From the NCBI RefSeq assembly GCF_028401425.1, contig NZ_JAQOMS010000002.1, forward strand, positions 558,001 to 622,000: a stretch of 64,000 nt of DNA. Reading direction: 5' to 3'. Shown piece by piece: positions 1-11,280 of the stretch. Both the position numbers and the translations under genes were made by a program. This DNA is from Psychrosphaera algicola. Lineage in GTDB: Bacteria > Pseudomonadota > Gammaproteobacteria > Enterobacterales > Alteromonadaceae. The notes beneath the pieces were generated by a model, which had not been told where the DNA came from, ran no database searches, and saw only the letters and a list, made by a program, of their open reading frames with translations. How positions within the stretch are numbered: the first letter of the stretch is position 1; each line of letters begins with the position of its first letter.

Positions 1-375
1 TTAAGTAATTGGCAATTCAGAGCGAAAAATTATGGGGTTCGCACAGTTGGTAAGTATGGTTTGTAGTATGCATACCTTCTGAAACACCAAAGCCCTCTAG
101 TCAAACTAATCAACCACGCACTGCAATATCTATAACGATTAACGCACTAAAGCGAAGAAAAATCATCCAAAATCAATGTCAGTTTTTTTACACCTCGCAA
201 AGTTTCCCGGCCCAAATAAGGTTAAACCAATGAAATATATATATAAAAATAATCGGCACAAATAATGCCTCCACTTATTCAGGGAATACTTAAAGTTAAA
301 CTTTGAGAGTAACAGGCATTAAGCTTCGCCCTAATTCTCATGACGCTAATTTCTAGAATCAAAATAGGAAAAACG
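1..375. other. Non-coding left end of the window
   Basis: I see no supported gene, RNA or repeat here. The stretch is AT-rich and stops on both strands break it up. It presumably holds the promoter of the PEP-CTERM gene that starts at 376. An opposite-strand reading frame at 279-545 is a shadow of that gene. Confidence 0.5.
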
Positions 376-1029
376 ATGTTAAAACGTACTCTTTTTACAT
401 TTGTACTGGCTTTAATAATATCAAGCCAAGTAAACGCTACAATTATTGTTGACGCAGAATTTGAACAAGGGCAAAACGGCCTAGTCTCAAATGGTGGATG
501 GTATTCAACATCATCACAAGCACCGTATTTTGGTGGTACGGCCAACCCAGAGGGCGATTGGGTCGCTCACGCAACAACAGGTAGCCAAGATATTTACACC
601 AATGACATTTCTAACGGTGATTATACAATTCAAGAAGGCGCTTACACTATTTATTTCAATGCAGGCAATTGGAGTAATGAAAGTTTTCTTAATTTTGACA
701 TTACTTTTGCTGGAATGAATGAAAATCTGGCAACAACATCTACTAAAAATATGCTAAGGTTCGGGCCAATGGGAGTTATGGAGTTTTACATGGGAAGTTG
801 ATGCAAATTCAGCATTTATTGGCAATGCACTTTCATTTACAGCCAACTCAATTGGCACAGCTGCTAACAGTAACGGTGCAATAGACGGCGTTGGCTCCTA
901 TAGTGCACTTGGTAATGGCTTTTGGTGGACTATACGGCAAATGTGGTTCCTGAACCTTCAACGTTAGTGGTTTTTGCATTAACTATACTTGGTTTAGGTG
1001 CAAGACGTTCATTTAACAAAAACATCTAG
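376..1029 (+). CDS. PEP-CTERM sorting-domain protein (two frameshifts)
   Basis: Exported protein of unknown function. It begins with a signal peptide (MLKRTLFTFVLALIISS, then a cleavage site near QVNA) and ends in the sorting tag VPEPSTLVVFALTILGLGAR followed by basic residues (946-1029). In that family the tag directs the protein to the inner membrane, where an exosortase processes it. The middle is a Gly/Asn/Ser-rich beta-type domain with no recognised family. The frame breaks near 785, where a TTTT run is one base too long, and near 927, where a GG run is one base short. Fixing both gives one continuous reading frame of about 217 residues into the PEP tag. No exosortase gene is visible in the window. 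The start at 376 is preferred over 340 because the signal peptide begins there. Confidence 0.75.
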
Positions 1030-1119
1030 CTTTTATTGCTTAGGCCGTTCTAAAGTTTGACTGCCTAAGCATTCTATTCTCAAATCCTTACATAACCCCT
1101 AATGAAGTGTAATATTTAA

Positions 1120-1337
1120 ATTGACCATCAATTTGATATTGGAAATTTCAAAATAATGCAGAGTTCTAATGAGTTTTTTGCGAGTAAGTCCCATTTAGTA
1201 TCCTGCGAATTACGTCGATATTTAAAGAAGCCAGACGTTGCCGCATTACGTGGTATGCAAAAATCTTGAATGTTAAGGTAGCTTTGGGCTTGCCCATCAA
1301 TGATGGCACGCTATTCGTCTAGCGTTCTGTTTTTCAT
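1120..1337 (-). pseudogene. IS66-type TnpA accessory-protein relic
   Basis: Reading leftward from an ATG at 1337, the sequence gives MKNRTLDE, a TAG stop, then RAIIDGQAQSYLNIQDFC and a stretch ending with KWDLLAKNSLEL. This resembles the small helix-turn-helix OrfA/TnpA of IS66-family elements, where a Trp normally stands at the stop position. Only about 70 codons remain and no TnpB or TnpC follows. It is a decayed insertion-sequence fragment. The rest of the 1030-1442 gap holds nothing else I can support. Confidence 0.5.
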
Positions 1338-1442
1338 AATACCCCAAAAATATTTAGACGATATTTTTAACTATTCATACCGTTCTACTAGTTATGTTTA
1401 TTCGGTCGCTAACAAATGAGATAATGTTTATGACCTTTGGTA

Positions 1443-2802
1443 TTAACCATCGATGGATTTATCTATAAGCTTAGTTTTGTTTGAATTTTCTAATTCGGCA
1501 AATCGAAAATACAGTAGCCCTAAGATTGCAGCTAAACCTGAAGCAATTAAAATAGAAGTCTTGGCATTATGTAAATGTAAAGGTTGCCCATCAAAACCTA
1601 GAGCTGCTATAAACGTCGACATCGTAAAGCCTATTCCAGCCATAAGTGATACGCCTATTATATGCTTCAAATTGACGTCTTTAGGTAAACGTCCAATGCT
1701 AAAACGAAGTCCCAACCAACAAGCACCAGAGATCCCAAGGCATTTCCCAATGACTAACCCTAGGATAATACCCAACCCAACAGGTTGAGTAAGGCTTTCT
1801 AGTAAAACATTAGCATTAAATACAACACCTGCATTAGTTAAAGCAAATAGCGGTAAAATAAAGATTGCAACGGGTAGATGAAGTGCATCCTCCCAACGTC
1901 GCAGCGGAGTACTCGCATGAGCCGATATTTCGCCTATCTCTACCACATTTTCATGATCAATTTTGCTAGCCAAAACATCGATATTATCGGTATTTTTTGC
2001 ATTGAGCTGATTAAGGATTTTGCATTGCCCAATAATTGTTCAGTTTCTAATTTGGGACTAGCCGGCACAGTCAAGGCAATTGCAACACCAGCCACCGTAG
2101 TGTGAACACCTGACTGAAGCATAGTCCACCATGTGGCAATCCCAGCGATGATGTAAAATAGCGGCTGTCGAACGCCTGCATAGTTAGCCAATATCAGCAT
2201 CAAAATAAGTGCAAACGAGACAGATAGATAAATTATTGATATTTGTTCGGTGTAAAAGATTGCAATGACCATTATCGCACCTACATCATCGACAATAGCA
2301 AGACCAACAATAAAGGTTAACAAGTTAATAGGAATGTGTTTTCTAACTAGTGTTAGTATACCTAATGCAAAAGCCGTATCCGTTGCCATCGGTATAGCCC
2401 ACCCGATTTGTGAGTCGAGTGAACTATTAAAGAATAAATAAATTAAAGCAGGTACAACCATTCCTCCCATAGCGCATAAAATTAGCATTCGTCGGTTATC
2501 AGCACTCGCAAGCTCACCAGCCAACGCTTCTCGCTTCACTTCTAAACCAAGGAAAAGAAAAATATAACCATCAATCCATCATTTATGATGTGTTTGAAAG
2601 TGGCTCGAATTTCCAGATCGCCAACAATAAAGCCAATGGGGGTATTTATTAGTTCTAAATAAAAAGCGGAGTAAGCGGAATTTGCCCACCAAAGCGCCGT
2701 AATAGTGGCGACTAACAAAAATATACTGGATGTTGTTTGCGCTCTAATAAAATTAGAAAATGGTCCATGTACTTTTTCGAGGATACATTGCAATACATTC
2801 AT
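1443..2802 (-). CDS. nhaA: Na+/H+ antiporter NhaA (two frameshifts)
   Basis: Inner-membrane antiporter that expels Na+ in exchange for protons, for pH and salt homeostasis. The reading frame starts at 2802 and shows the family blocks in order: the N-terminal helix followed by HIINDGLMVIFFF and GLEVKRE, then MATDTAFALGIL with its conserved Asp residues, then LPLFALTNAGV and a C-terminal helix pair with SLMAGIGFTMS. The frame breaks at about 2553 (a T run one base short, between IFFF and LGLEVKRE) and at about 2020 (an A run one base short). The repaired length is about 453 residues, longer than the roughly 390 of E. coli NhaA but within the range of marine homologues. It stands alone, with hflC downstream of its start in the same direction 90 bases away. 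Confidence 0.88.
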
Positions 2803-2892
2803 ATGATCTAGGGATGTTTTAATGTTAAACCCCTTTGATTAGGTGACATTCGAATATGCCATGTTAGTGTTAATAATCGAAGCGTTATAAAA

Positions 2893-3864
2893 TTATCTTT
2901 CATGTACTTGAGTATGTTGTAAGTATTGAAATAATTCACTATCAGTTGATAGCAACAATGTCGTATTTTGACTTATAGCGAGTTCGTAAGTTTGTAGTGA
3001 ACGGGTAAACTCATAAAACGCTACGGACTGTGAATTTTGATTATAGGCGTCTGCATAAATTTTTGTTGCTTTTGCATCGGCTAAGCCGCGAATTTCTTCT
3101 ACTTTACGGTAAGCTTCCGATTGGATTTTATTTAAGTCTCGTTCACGGTTACCCTGTATGCGTGCGGCTTCGCCTTTACCTTCTGATAAAAAGCGTTCAG
3201 CTATTTGAAGACGTTCGCTGATCATACGTTCATAAATTTTAGGTCGTACACTTTCGTTATAATTAATGCGTTTAAAACGAATATCCAGCAGTTCAATACC
3301 AAATACTTTGACCTTTTCCGCCGCTGCATTATAGATATCTTCTTCAACCAATAATCGACCTGTATTAATAGGCACCAAACTACCCATATCTTGGGCTTTT
3401 TCTGCCTCGGTCAGCAATGAATCTCTTAGTGGTAAGCGGTCTTTAGATGTGCGAATAATTTCGATTAATTCATGTTTAGCAACAGCATTACGTGTTTCGC
3501 TGCCAAAAATATCATCTAATCGAGACTGCGCACTGCGTTCATCGCCTAAACGTAAAAAATATTGCAAGGGGTCGATCACCTGCCAACGTGCGAATAAACT
3601 TACCGAAATATATAACTTGTCTTTTGTCGGCATATCAGAAGGCGTACCTTCCCACTCCAAAACGCGCTTTTCGATAGAATTAACTTGCTGAATAAAGGGC
3701 CATTTCAGTTTAATTCCAGCATTAACAACCGGCTCACCGACTGGCTTACCAAATTGTGTAATAATTACTTGAACGACTTCATTCACTGTATACACCGCAC
3801 TATTTAAAGATAAACCAATAATCACCAACGAAACACCACTGACAAACCATAATGATTGTTTCAT
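2893..3864 (-). CDS. hflC: HflC-like SPFH/band 7 membrane protein
   Basis: Partner of HflK. In E. coli the HflKC complex surrounds the FtsH protease in the inner membrane and modulates its activity. The 323-residue protein has one N-terminal membrane segment (residues 5-25), then a band 7/SPFH domain and a long charged helix (SEGKGEAARIQGNRERDLNK). The start overlaps the end of hflK by four bases, which shows translational coupling. The gene is intact. The pair is not next to hflX/hfq, the usual place of hflKC, so it could be a second copy. I cannot tell from this window whether a canonical pair exists elsewhere. Confidence 0.82.
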   Translation of the reverse strand: MKQSLWFVSGVSLVIIGLSLNSAVYTVNEVVQVIITQFGKPVGEPVVNAGIKLKWPFIQQVNSIEKRVLEWEGTPSDMPTKDKLYISVSLFARWQVIDPLQYFLRLGDERSAQSRLDDIFGSETRNAVAKHELIEIIRTSKDRLPLRDSLLTEAEKAQDMGSLVPINTGRLLVEEDIYNAAAEKVKVFGIELLDIRFKRINYNESVRPKIYERMISERLQIAERFLSEGKGEAARIQGNRERDLNKIQSEAYRKVEEIRGLADAKATKIYADAYNQNSQSVAFYEFTRSLQTYELAISQNTTLLLSTDSELFQYLQHTQVHER

Positions 3865-4948
3865 TCTGATGACTCCTCAGTTGTTAGATTTAGAAGCGGT
3901 AAAACACTTTTCACCTTTGTATCTATTATGATTTTGTTGTCAATTTTAGGTAGCACCTTTTGCATGGTTTCTAAATAAAGTCGTCTTCGGGTTACCTCTG
4001 GTGCGTTTAAATACTCTTTAAACAATGCATTAAAACGAAGTACATTGCCCTCGGCTTCATTGATACGTTTTAATCGGTAACCATCTGCTTCACGGATCCG
4101 TTGATCACTCTCACCTTCTGCTAATGGAATAACCCGATTATAGTCTCGACGAGCTTCGTTTATGAGTTTTTCTTTTTCTTGCTGTGCCTGATTGACCTTG
4201 TTAAACGAGGCTTGTACAGGTTGTGGCGGATTTATATTTTTTAGTTGTACTTGATCAATACGGATCCCCATCACATATTTTGAAGCCAATGCCTGCATTT
4301 TGCTTAATGCTTCAACTTCTATCTCTTGCCTACCAATCGTTATTACTTCATCTACAGTACGATCACCAACCACTTCCCGCATAACAGATTCAGATACGTA
4401 GCGCAGGGTTCCTGCCGGATCCCTCACTTCAAACAAATAATATTTAGGATCGGCAATTCGGTATTGAACGACCCATTCTACTAATGCCGTGTTTAAGTCC
4501 CCAGTCACCATTTGGGTTTCCCCAATTTGATTGCTCAAAAAATGAGCCTTAGATTTAGCCGAAGAATAAAAGCTATTTGGAGTGCTATTTTGATTGGGAT
4601 CAGTTGCCCTATGAGTTGAAAATCCAAACTCTTGTTTTAATTGGCGTTTAGTAGGCACGATATTGACTTTATCGATACCTAAAGGCATTTTAAAGTGCAA
4701 TCCCGAGGGCTTAATTACCTCAAATTTGCCAAACCTCAGTACGACCGCAACAGAGTCACTAGGGACGGTATACAAGCTAGTGTAGCCAGTTAACACCAGC
4801 AATAGCACTATACAAATAATCAATACCTTATAAAATTTTCCTTTGGGAAGCACTTTTTAAGAGTATTAAAAATAGCACGACCGGCCTTCTCAATAGCAAC
4901 TACACGTTGAGCGTCTTCTATTTTATTATCTTCTTTTTCTGTAGACAT
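3861..4948 (-). CDS. hflK: HflK-like SPFH/band 7 membrane protein (one frameshift)
   Basis: Larger subunit of the HflKC pair. A membrane segment (YKVLIICIVLLLVLTGYTSL) is followed by the SPFH domain (TVPSDSVAVVLRFGKFEV) and a coiled-coil region rich in Glu, Arg and Ala. The open frame begins at a GTG at 4853, but an ATG at 4948 opens a cytosolic leader (MSTEKEDNKIEDAQRVVAIE) that joins the frame if one A is added to the AAAAA run near 4860. The distance from 4948 to the stop is one base short of a multiple of three, as expected for that repair. I therefore place the start at 4948. It is co-transcribed with hflC. Confidence 0.8.
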
Positions 4949-5084
4949 TAATTTCTCACTCTATTACGGTAGTCAAAAAGTTTGTTGAAATTATCTTATA
5001 GATATGAATTTCTCATATTGTAATGATTTTTAGATCCATACTGCTCCATTAATCTTCGTTGATTAACCTCACTGTATTTTACGC

Positions 5085-5474
5085 CTATCGACTTAAACTA
5101 CTTGCCACGCGCAGTAATAATCCTTTTACCTCTTTAGCTAATTCTTGTATTTCAGGACTATCCACTATTTGTAATACGGCTTCGGGATCCATAAAAACAA
5201 CCGATATACTGCTATCTTTTTCTTCACGGACCACAACGTTACAAGGTAGTAATAAGCCAATATCTGCATCTGCCTCTATGGCACGAAGTGCTAATGATGG
5301 ATTGCATGCACCTAGAATACGATATGGTCGATGCTCAACATTGATCTTCTCTTTTAAAGTTGCTTTAACGTCTATATCACTAAGTACACCAAAACCTTCT
5401 TTCTTGAGTGATTCAATAACATTGGTGATGACTAAATCGAAAGGCATTTGTAATTGTAGACTGAACCCGTACAT
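5085..5474 (-). CDS. DUF302 family protein
   Basis: A 129-residue cytosolic protein of the DUF302 fold, recognised by the pattern FDLVITNVIESLKKEGFGVL at the N-terminus, then DIDVKATLKEK and the central ILGACNPSLALRAIEAD with LLLPCNVVV. The family has no settled biochemical role. It occurs in many proteobacteria, often near redox or respiratory genes. It reads in the same direction as hflKC (4948 downstream) and fumC (5661 upstream), but the gaps of about 136 and 186 bases do not prove an operon. The gene is intact. Confidence 0.8.
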   Translation of the reverse strand: MYGFSLQLQMPFDLVITNVIESLKKEGFGVLSDIDVKATLKEKINVEHRPYRILGACNPSLALRAIEADADIGLLLPCNVVVREEKDSSISVVFMDPEAVLQIVDSPEIQELAKEVKGLLLRVASSLSR

Positions 5475-5660
5475 AGGAAGCTCCTTAATAATTGCAGAGT
5501 CGATATTTATTGGCGTAGTTCATGATATAGCTGTAAATATTATTGTTCTGTACGCTAACGTACTGTTTGAATCTTTTTCGAAATTTAAGAAAAATACAAA
5601 ATTGAAAAAAGTGTAAGTTTCGACTCAGGTAAAAAACAACGCAACGTTTTGATCTAATGA

Positions 5661-7024
5661 TTATTTAAGATTTTTAGGATCTAAAAGTTCAGCTAAATAA
5701 TCATGATCCAACTCTGTCATTTCTTTTGCTAGATCAAGTATTGGTCGTTTCTCAGCATAAGCCCGCTTACTAATTTCAGCAGCCTTGTTGTAACCGATCA
5801 CTGTATTTAACGCAGTGATCAATATGGGATTACTTGACAAGTTCTGTTCCAGTTTTTCATTATTCACCGTAAAACCATCTATGGTATTTTTCAACGCCAG
5901 ACAACTACCGGTTAATAATTGAATACTCGACAATAAGTTGTAAGCTATAACAGGCAACATTACATTCAATTGAAATTGCTTGAGCTGCCCGCTAAGGTGA
6001 TTGTTGTATCATTTCCGACTACCTGCACTGCTGCCATTGCAACAGCTTCAGGCAATACGGGGTTAACTTTCCTTAGCATTATGCTGCTCCCTAGCTGAAG
6101 TGGTTTAATATTGATTTCATTCAGTCCTGCTAAGGGGCCACTGTTCATCCAACGTAAATCATTGGCTATTTTTAACAACGCTACTGCTAAGGTTTTTAAC
6201 TGACCTGAAACTTCAACCGCGGTATCTTGGCAGCTAACTGCAGCAAATAAATTCTTTGCTGTACAGAACTTACTTCCGCTCAAAATTGATAGATGCTTGG
6301 CAAATAGATCTGCAAACTCTGGAGGGGCATTTATTCCAGAACCAATCGCTGTCGCCCCCTGTGCTATTTGACTTAGCCTTAATTTAGTACTGTTTATTCG
6401 TTCAATCGCTAGCGTTACTTGCGCTCTCCATGCTGATAATTCTTGAGAAAAACTCATTGGCATCGCATCCATCAGATGCGTACGACCCGTTTTTAACTGT
6501 TTCGTCAGCCCATGCTCTTTTTTGTGTATACCCTCTTGCAATGATTTTAGTGCAGGCAATAATTGCCTTTCTATACCTAGTTGAGCGCTTAGATGAATAG
6601 CTGTCGGGATAACATCGTTGCTGCTTTGGCTACAATTAATTTGGTCATTGGCGTGGATCGGTTTTTTAAGTCGCTTACTAACCATGTTTGCAATCACTTC
6701 ATTGGCATTCATATTAGTACTCGTTGCAGAGCCCGTCTGATACACATCAACCGGAAATTGCTCTAGATGATGCCCGTTAGCAATCTCCATTGCTGCAACA
6801 TAAATAGCTTCTGCGACCTCTGGTTCAAGTAAACCTAATTTCCCATTTACCTGTGCTGCTGTGGCCTTAATTAAGCCTATACTTTGAACAAATGTTGCTG
6901 GCATCATAAGATCACTTATAGTGAAATTATCAACCGCCCGCTGGGTCTGAGCGCCATATAACGCGGTAAAAGGAACCTTCACGTCTCCTAAACTATCCTT
7001 TTCAATACGAAATAGTGGTTGCAT
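5661..7024 (-). CDS. fumC: Class II fumarate hydratase (one frameshift)
   Basis: Catalyses fumarate to malate in the TCA cycle without an iron-sulfur cluster. The N-terminus has SLGDVKVPFTALYGAQTQRA and the middle has TSTNMNANEVIAN, QSSNDVIPTA and KTGRTHLMDAMP, all family blocks. The expected GSSMPGKVNP-type signature appears as GSSIMLRKVNPVLPEA, which differs from the usual form. The frame breaks at about 5975, where SSSNFN should continue into QLNVMLPVIAYNLL. One extra T in the TTT run restores it. The repaired length is about 454 residues, close to the usual 460. It starts two bases after the acnA stop, so both are very likely in one operon. C-terminal LAKEMTELDHDYLAELLDP is typical of the family. 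Confidence 0.85.
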
Positions 7025-7026
7025 GA

Positions 7027-9744
7027 TTAAGCCTTATTTTTATTGTTTAACAACACTTGGTTTAATACATAAGTCAGCACACCACCAGCACGGTAATATT
7101 CAATCTCAATACCGGTATCTAAACGGCAAAGTAACTTGATAAAGCGCTGTTCACCAGACGGATAGTGGATAATGGCGTCTAATGTTTGATTAATCACTAA
7201 AGCACCATGCACCCCCAGAATGTCAAAAGATTCATCTCCCGATATATTTAAAGACTTTCTATTCTCACCTAGTAAAAACTGCAAAGGTAGGACCCCCATA
7301 CCTGCTAAGTTAGAGCGGTGTATTCGCTCGAAACTTTCGGCTATTACTGCTTTAATTCCTAGGAGTAAAGTACCTTTAGCTGCCCAATCCCTACTTGAAC
7401 CAATGCCATATTCTTTGCCCGCAATAACCACACTAACCCTTTGTTGCTGTTGATAAATAATCGCGGCATCAAAGATGGGCATCACGTTAGTCTGCCCCTG
7501 TATACGTGTATACCCTCCCAATTGATTGGTGATCATTTCATTGCGAATACGAATGTTGCCAAAAGTCCCTCGTGTCATAACTTGGTAATTACCACGGCGT
7601 GCACCATAGGAATTAAAATCCACTTCTTCGACACCATGTTCTCGTAAATATTGCGCTGCAGGACTCTCAAGCGGTATAGCGCCAGCGGGAGAAATATGAT
7701 CGGTTGTTACTGAATCGCCAAGTATTACCAATATAGCTGCATTAATAATGTCTGAATTGTTATCACGATACTTAGATTCAAAAAAGGCGGGCGCTGGATG
7801 TAAGTGCTATCCCTTGCAAACGTAAAGTTTATCTGCTCAGTTGACTCAATCGCTTGCCATTTGCTATCACCAGAAAACACTGCGCTGTAACGGTCTTTAA
7901 ACATATCTTGATGCACGCAATTAAGTAAATTCTCAATTTCAATATTACTCGGCCAAATATCTTTTAAATATACCTTTTCGCCATTACTGCCGGTGCCAAT
8001 GGCGTCTTTGCTAAGATCAATTAATGTAGTACCAGCAAGCGCATAGGCAACAATCAAGGGAGGTGATGTTAACCAAGATGCCTTTACCAGTGGATGAATT
8101 CTGCCTTCAAAATTTCGGTTACCTGACAATACGGCGCAAACAATAAGATCGTTATCTTCAATACGTTTTGTTATTTCAGGTGCTAAGGGCCCGAATTACC
8201 GATGCACGTTGTACACCCATAACCCACTAAATTAAATCCGAGTTTATCTAAAGCGTCCTGCATGCCAGCTTCCTTTAGATAATCTGTGACTACTCTTGAA
8301 CCATAAGTGCAAGCGATGCTTTAACCCAAGGCGGCGTAGTTAATCCTTTATTTATCGCGTTTCTTGCTAACAAACCAGCTGCTAACATAACCGAAGGGTT
8401 AGATGTATTAGTGCAAGACGTAATAGCTGCGATGACAATATCACCATGCTTTAGTGGCGATTCGGGAAGCGGTTGGTCTATTACGGTCCGACTGGGCTCT
8501 GAACAATTAGACACAGGTGGCAATGTAACTGTTTTACCACTTAGATTAATAAAGTTTTCTGTGGCATATTTTAACTGAGGCACCGAAACACGGTCTTGTG
8601 GTCTACTTGGACCAGCAAGGCTAGCTTCAACAGTGCTTATGTCAAGACGCAAATTTTCTGAAAAATCAGGGACGACACTTGTTTCATCTCGCCACATGCC
8701 CTGTGCTTTGCAATATTCCTCAACTAAATCAATTGACGCCTGACTTCGGCCACTTAACCGTAAATAGGCTAAAGTTTGTTGATCCACCGGAAAAAAGCCA
8801 CACGTTGCACCGTATTCTGGCGCCATATTTGCGATAGTAGCGCGATCGGCTAATGGCAAATGTGTTAATCCGCTGCCATAAAATTCAACAAATTTCCCAA
8901 CCACTCCATGCTTTCGTAACAATTGAACAACATGCAATACCAAATCGGTCGCCGTGATCCCCTCTAATAACTTCCCGATAAGCTCAAAGCCAACTACATC
9001 CGGTATTTGCATTGAAATAGGTTGACCAAGCATAACGGCTTCTGCCTCTATTCCGCCAACGCCCCACCCTAAGACACCCAAGCCGTTTATCATTGTAGTA
9101 TGGCTATCGGTACCCACTAATGTATCTGGATAAAGTAGACACTGATCATCTATGGTTTCGCTATTTACAACGTTCGCTAAGTATTCGAGATTGACTTGAT
9201 GACAGATCCCAGTACCTGGAGGTACAAGTCGAAAGTTTGTAAATGCAGTCTGGCCCCATTTTAAAAATCTATATCGCTCTTTATTACGCTCCATTTCTAT
9301 ATTAACATTTTGTTTGAAAGCAGCAGGCGTTGAATATTTATCAACATTTACTGAGTGATCGATAACCAAATCAACCCTCGTTTTTAGATTGATATCTTGC
9401 GGATCAAATCCTTGTTTAACGAGTTCGTAACGCATTGAAGCAAGATCAACAATCGCAGGTACTCCAGTAAAGTCTTGCATCAACACCCGAACTGGGTAAT
9501 AAGTAATTTCAGTTCGACTAGATTTGCCCGCACTATTAACCAACGCGCTAATTTCAGCGATTGCATTGGGGTTGCCATTTTGATGACGAAACAAATTTTC
9601 AAGAAGTATTTTGATGGATATGGGTAAACGAAAAATAGAGTTTTTTGTGTTTATATCTCCAGTATTGATCGCAAAATAATGATAGTTTTTACCATTGATA
9701 TTTAATGCCGCCTTACATTTGTTGACCTCTGATCCTGTTGGCAT
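7027..9744 (-). CDS. acnA: Aconitate hydratase A (three frameshifts)
   Basis: Interconverts citrate and isocitrate through a [4Fe-4S] cluster. The domains follow AcnA from end to end: RVLMQDFTGVPAIVDLASMR, PPGTGICHQVNLEYL, GTDSHTTMINGLGVLGWGVG, SCTNTSNPSVM with the first cluster Cys, then YGCTTCIGNSGP with the other two, then GNRNFEGRIHPLVKASW, GDSVTTDHISPAG and GKEYGIGSSRDWAAKG. The frame breaks near 8310, near 8197 (one C missing in a CCC run) and near 7780 (one T missing in a T6 run). Joined, the protein is about 906 residues, as AcnA should be. The first break is not a clean homopolymer case. The gene is followed at two bases by fumC. AcnD of the methylcitrate pathway is a close relative, but no prp genes are present. 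Confidence 0.88.
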
Positions 9745-10077
9745 AAGTGTATCCAGTTGAAATATTGAATTTTAAATAATTGTTTAAATTGCAAAATACA
9801 TTCATTGATTCTAGAACCAGAAATATCCCATATTTGTGCTTTCATCTATTATGAGGGCGAATAAAATACAATAGTGACGCAAGATGCTTAAAATAGAACT
9901 AGAGTCCTGCCTATGACAAAGTTAAAACGTCTACCAATGTCATAAGTTTATTAAAAAAGAATTTAAGGGTAAAAGAGGTTCAAATTAACCGGAACATTTA
10001 TGTACATGTCTTTATAAACCCCATGTTGTAAAAAATTTTAATAATGTAATTACAATTGCGAACTGCATTGCTTTATT
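9745..10077. other. Intergenic region upstream of acnA
   Basis: About 330 bases without a supported gene. It must contain the promoter of the acnA-fumC run and the 3' end of the PRC-barrel gene transcript. I see no clear terminator, operator or repeat. Confidence 0.4.
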
Positions 10078-10875
10078 TTATGCAGAAAGTGATTCGGCTT
10101 CGTCGGTCCAATATCCTTTCCTTTTGTAATGCTTATGCATAGTCACTTCCCAATCCCGATCCATTGTAGCCAGCGCTTCAAAATTAGGAGCGCCTTTTAT
10201 TTCATCGCGAGTATGATTAACAAATGCCGACGAGTCTTTCCATTTTATGTCAGTAAACCACTGTGGTGGCAACAAAATATCATGGCCTGTCCACCAATGA
10301 TTAGTGCGTACTACAACATAACGAACCGCATACGTTTTCTCGTCGATCAACAAATCATGAATATGCCCTATTTCACCATCAGAGCCGTTAACGACATACC
10401 CTTTTACTTCTTTCCAACTGCGTAGATGAGGATCTTCATTTTGCGTTTCAGCATATGCCTTGGCTGCTAAGGCATTGGGTTTATCGCTAATATCTTCGTC
10501 TACCGTCATTAAACCATCAGGATAAAACCCTTGACCCCATAACCCAACTCCTCCCCAATATATGGGATAACCGTAATAGCCAAAATATCGATATTCTTGT
10601 TGTCTTGAAACGGGTTCATGAACACTAATATCAGGACAATCATCAATTTGCTCTTGTGTTAAATTGACTTTAAGTGTTTTATTTAACCAGTCTGGTTTTA
10701 TCAAGGAAATTGGTGAAATTAGTGCTTCTCGTTTAATAAACCAATTGTTAGTGGCCACCACTAGATAACGAATAGCCCATTCTTCGTCGTCAAAATATAC
10801 ATCATGTATTTTACCTAAATCCCCTTCCATAGATTGGATCTGGCAAGCGTTTAAATCGTCTGTTCTCTGCAACAT
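10078..10875 (-). CDS. Two-copy PRC-barrel domain protein
   Basis: A 265-residue soluble protein with two tandem PRC-barrel-like halves. The first is near residues 10-60 (GDLGKIHDVYFDDEEWAIRY) and the second near 145-200 (GEIGHIHDLLIDEKTYAVRY). The two share the pattern G-x-I-H-D-x5-D/E-x3-A-x-R-Y-x-V-V-x-T-N-x-W. They are joined by an aromatic linker (YRYFGYYGYPIYWGGVGLWG). PRC barrels bind RNA, photosynthetic reaction-centre subunits or other partners, and the precise role here is unknown. Such double PRC proteins are often stress-related in proteobacteria. It is intact, stands alone and is flanked by long gaps. Confidence 0.8.
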   Translation of the reverse strand: MLQRTDDLNACQIQSMEGDLGKIHDVYFDDEEWAIRYLVVATNNWFIKREALISPISLIKPDWLNKTLKVNLTQEQIDDCPDISVHEPVSRQQEYRYFGYYGYPIYWGGVGLWGQGFYPDGLMTVDEDISDKPNALAAKAYAETQNEDPHLRSWKEVKGYVVNGSDGEIGHIHDLLIDEKTYAVRYVVVRTNHWWTGHDILLPPQWFTDIKWKDSSAFVNHTRDEIKGAPNFEALATMDRDWEVTMHKHYKRKGYWTDEAESLSA

Positions 10876-11280
10876 AAATTTACTCTTAGTGGAAAGTCAC
10901 CATTGTTCTCACTTTACAGAAGGCTAAAAAATACTCTGTGCGATAACAGACATTGGTAACGTTTGAGAAAATAACGATTCTAATATTGTCGTTTTTAACT
11001 CGTTGAAACGCCTTGGCGCTAACGACTGTCGACATGATGAAATTTCTACATTTTTCAAACCACAAAAATAAGCTTTAAATTAAAGCTACATGCTGATTTT
11101 TTAGCAGTACAGATGGCCTTGTTAAGAATTTTATTTTGTTTGCCACCCTTTTAGTTGAAATCAAAATAAGGCAAGAGTGGTTCTTGGCAATAAGCGCATA
11201 AGTAATTCTCCAATAACCTCTATCGACGAGTATTCTGACTGTACGGCATTAACAATATAAAATTGTTAAAAATTTATTGG
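10876..11280. other. Intergenic region
   Basis: About 400 bases between the PRC-barrel gene and a small reading frame. I see no supported gene, hairpin terminator or repeat. It is AT-rich with stops in all frames. Confidence 0.4.
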
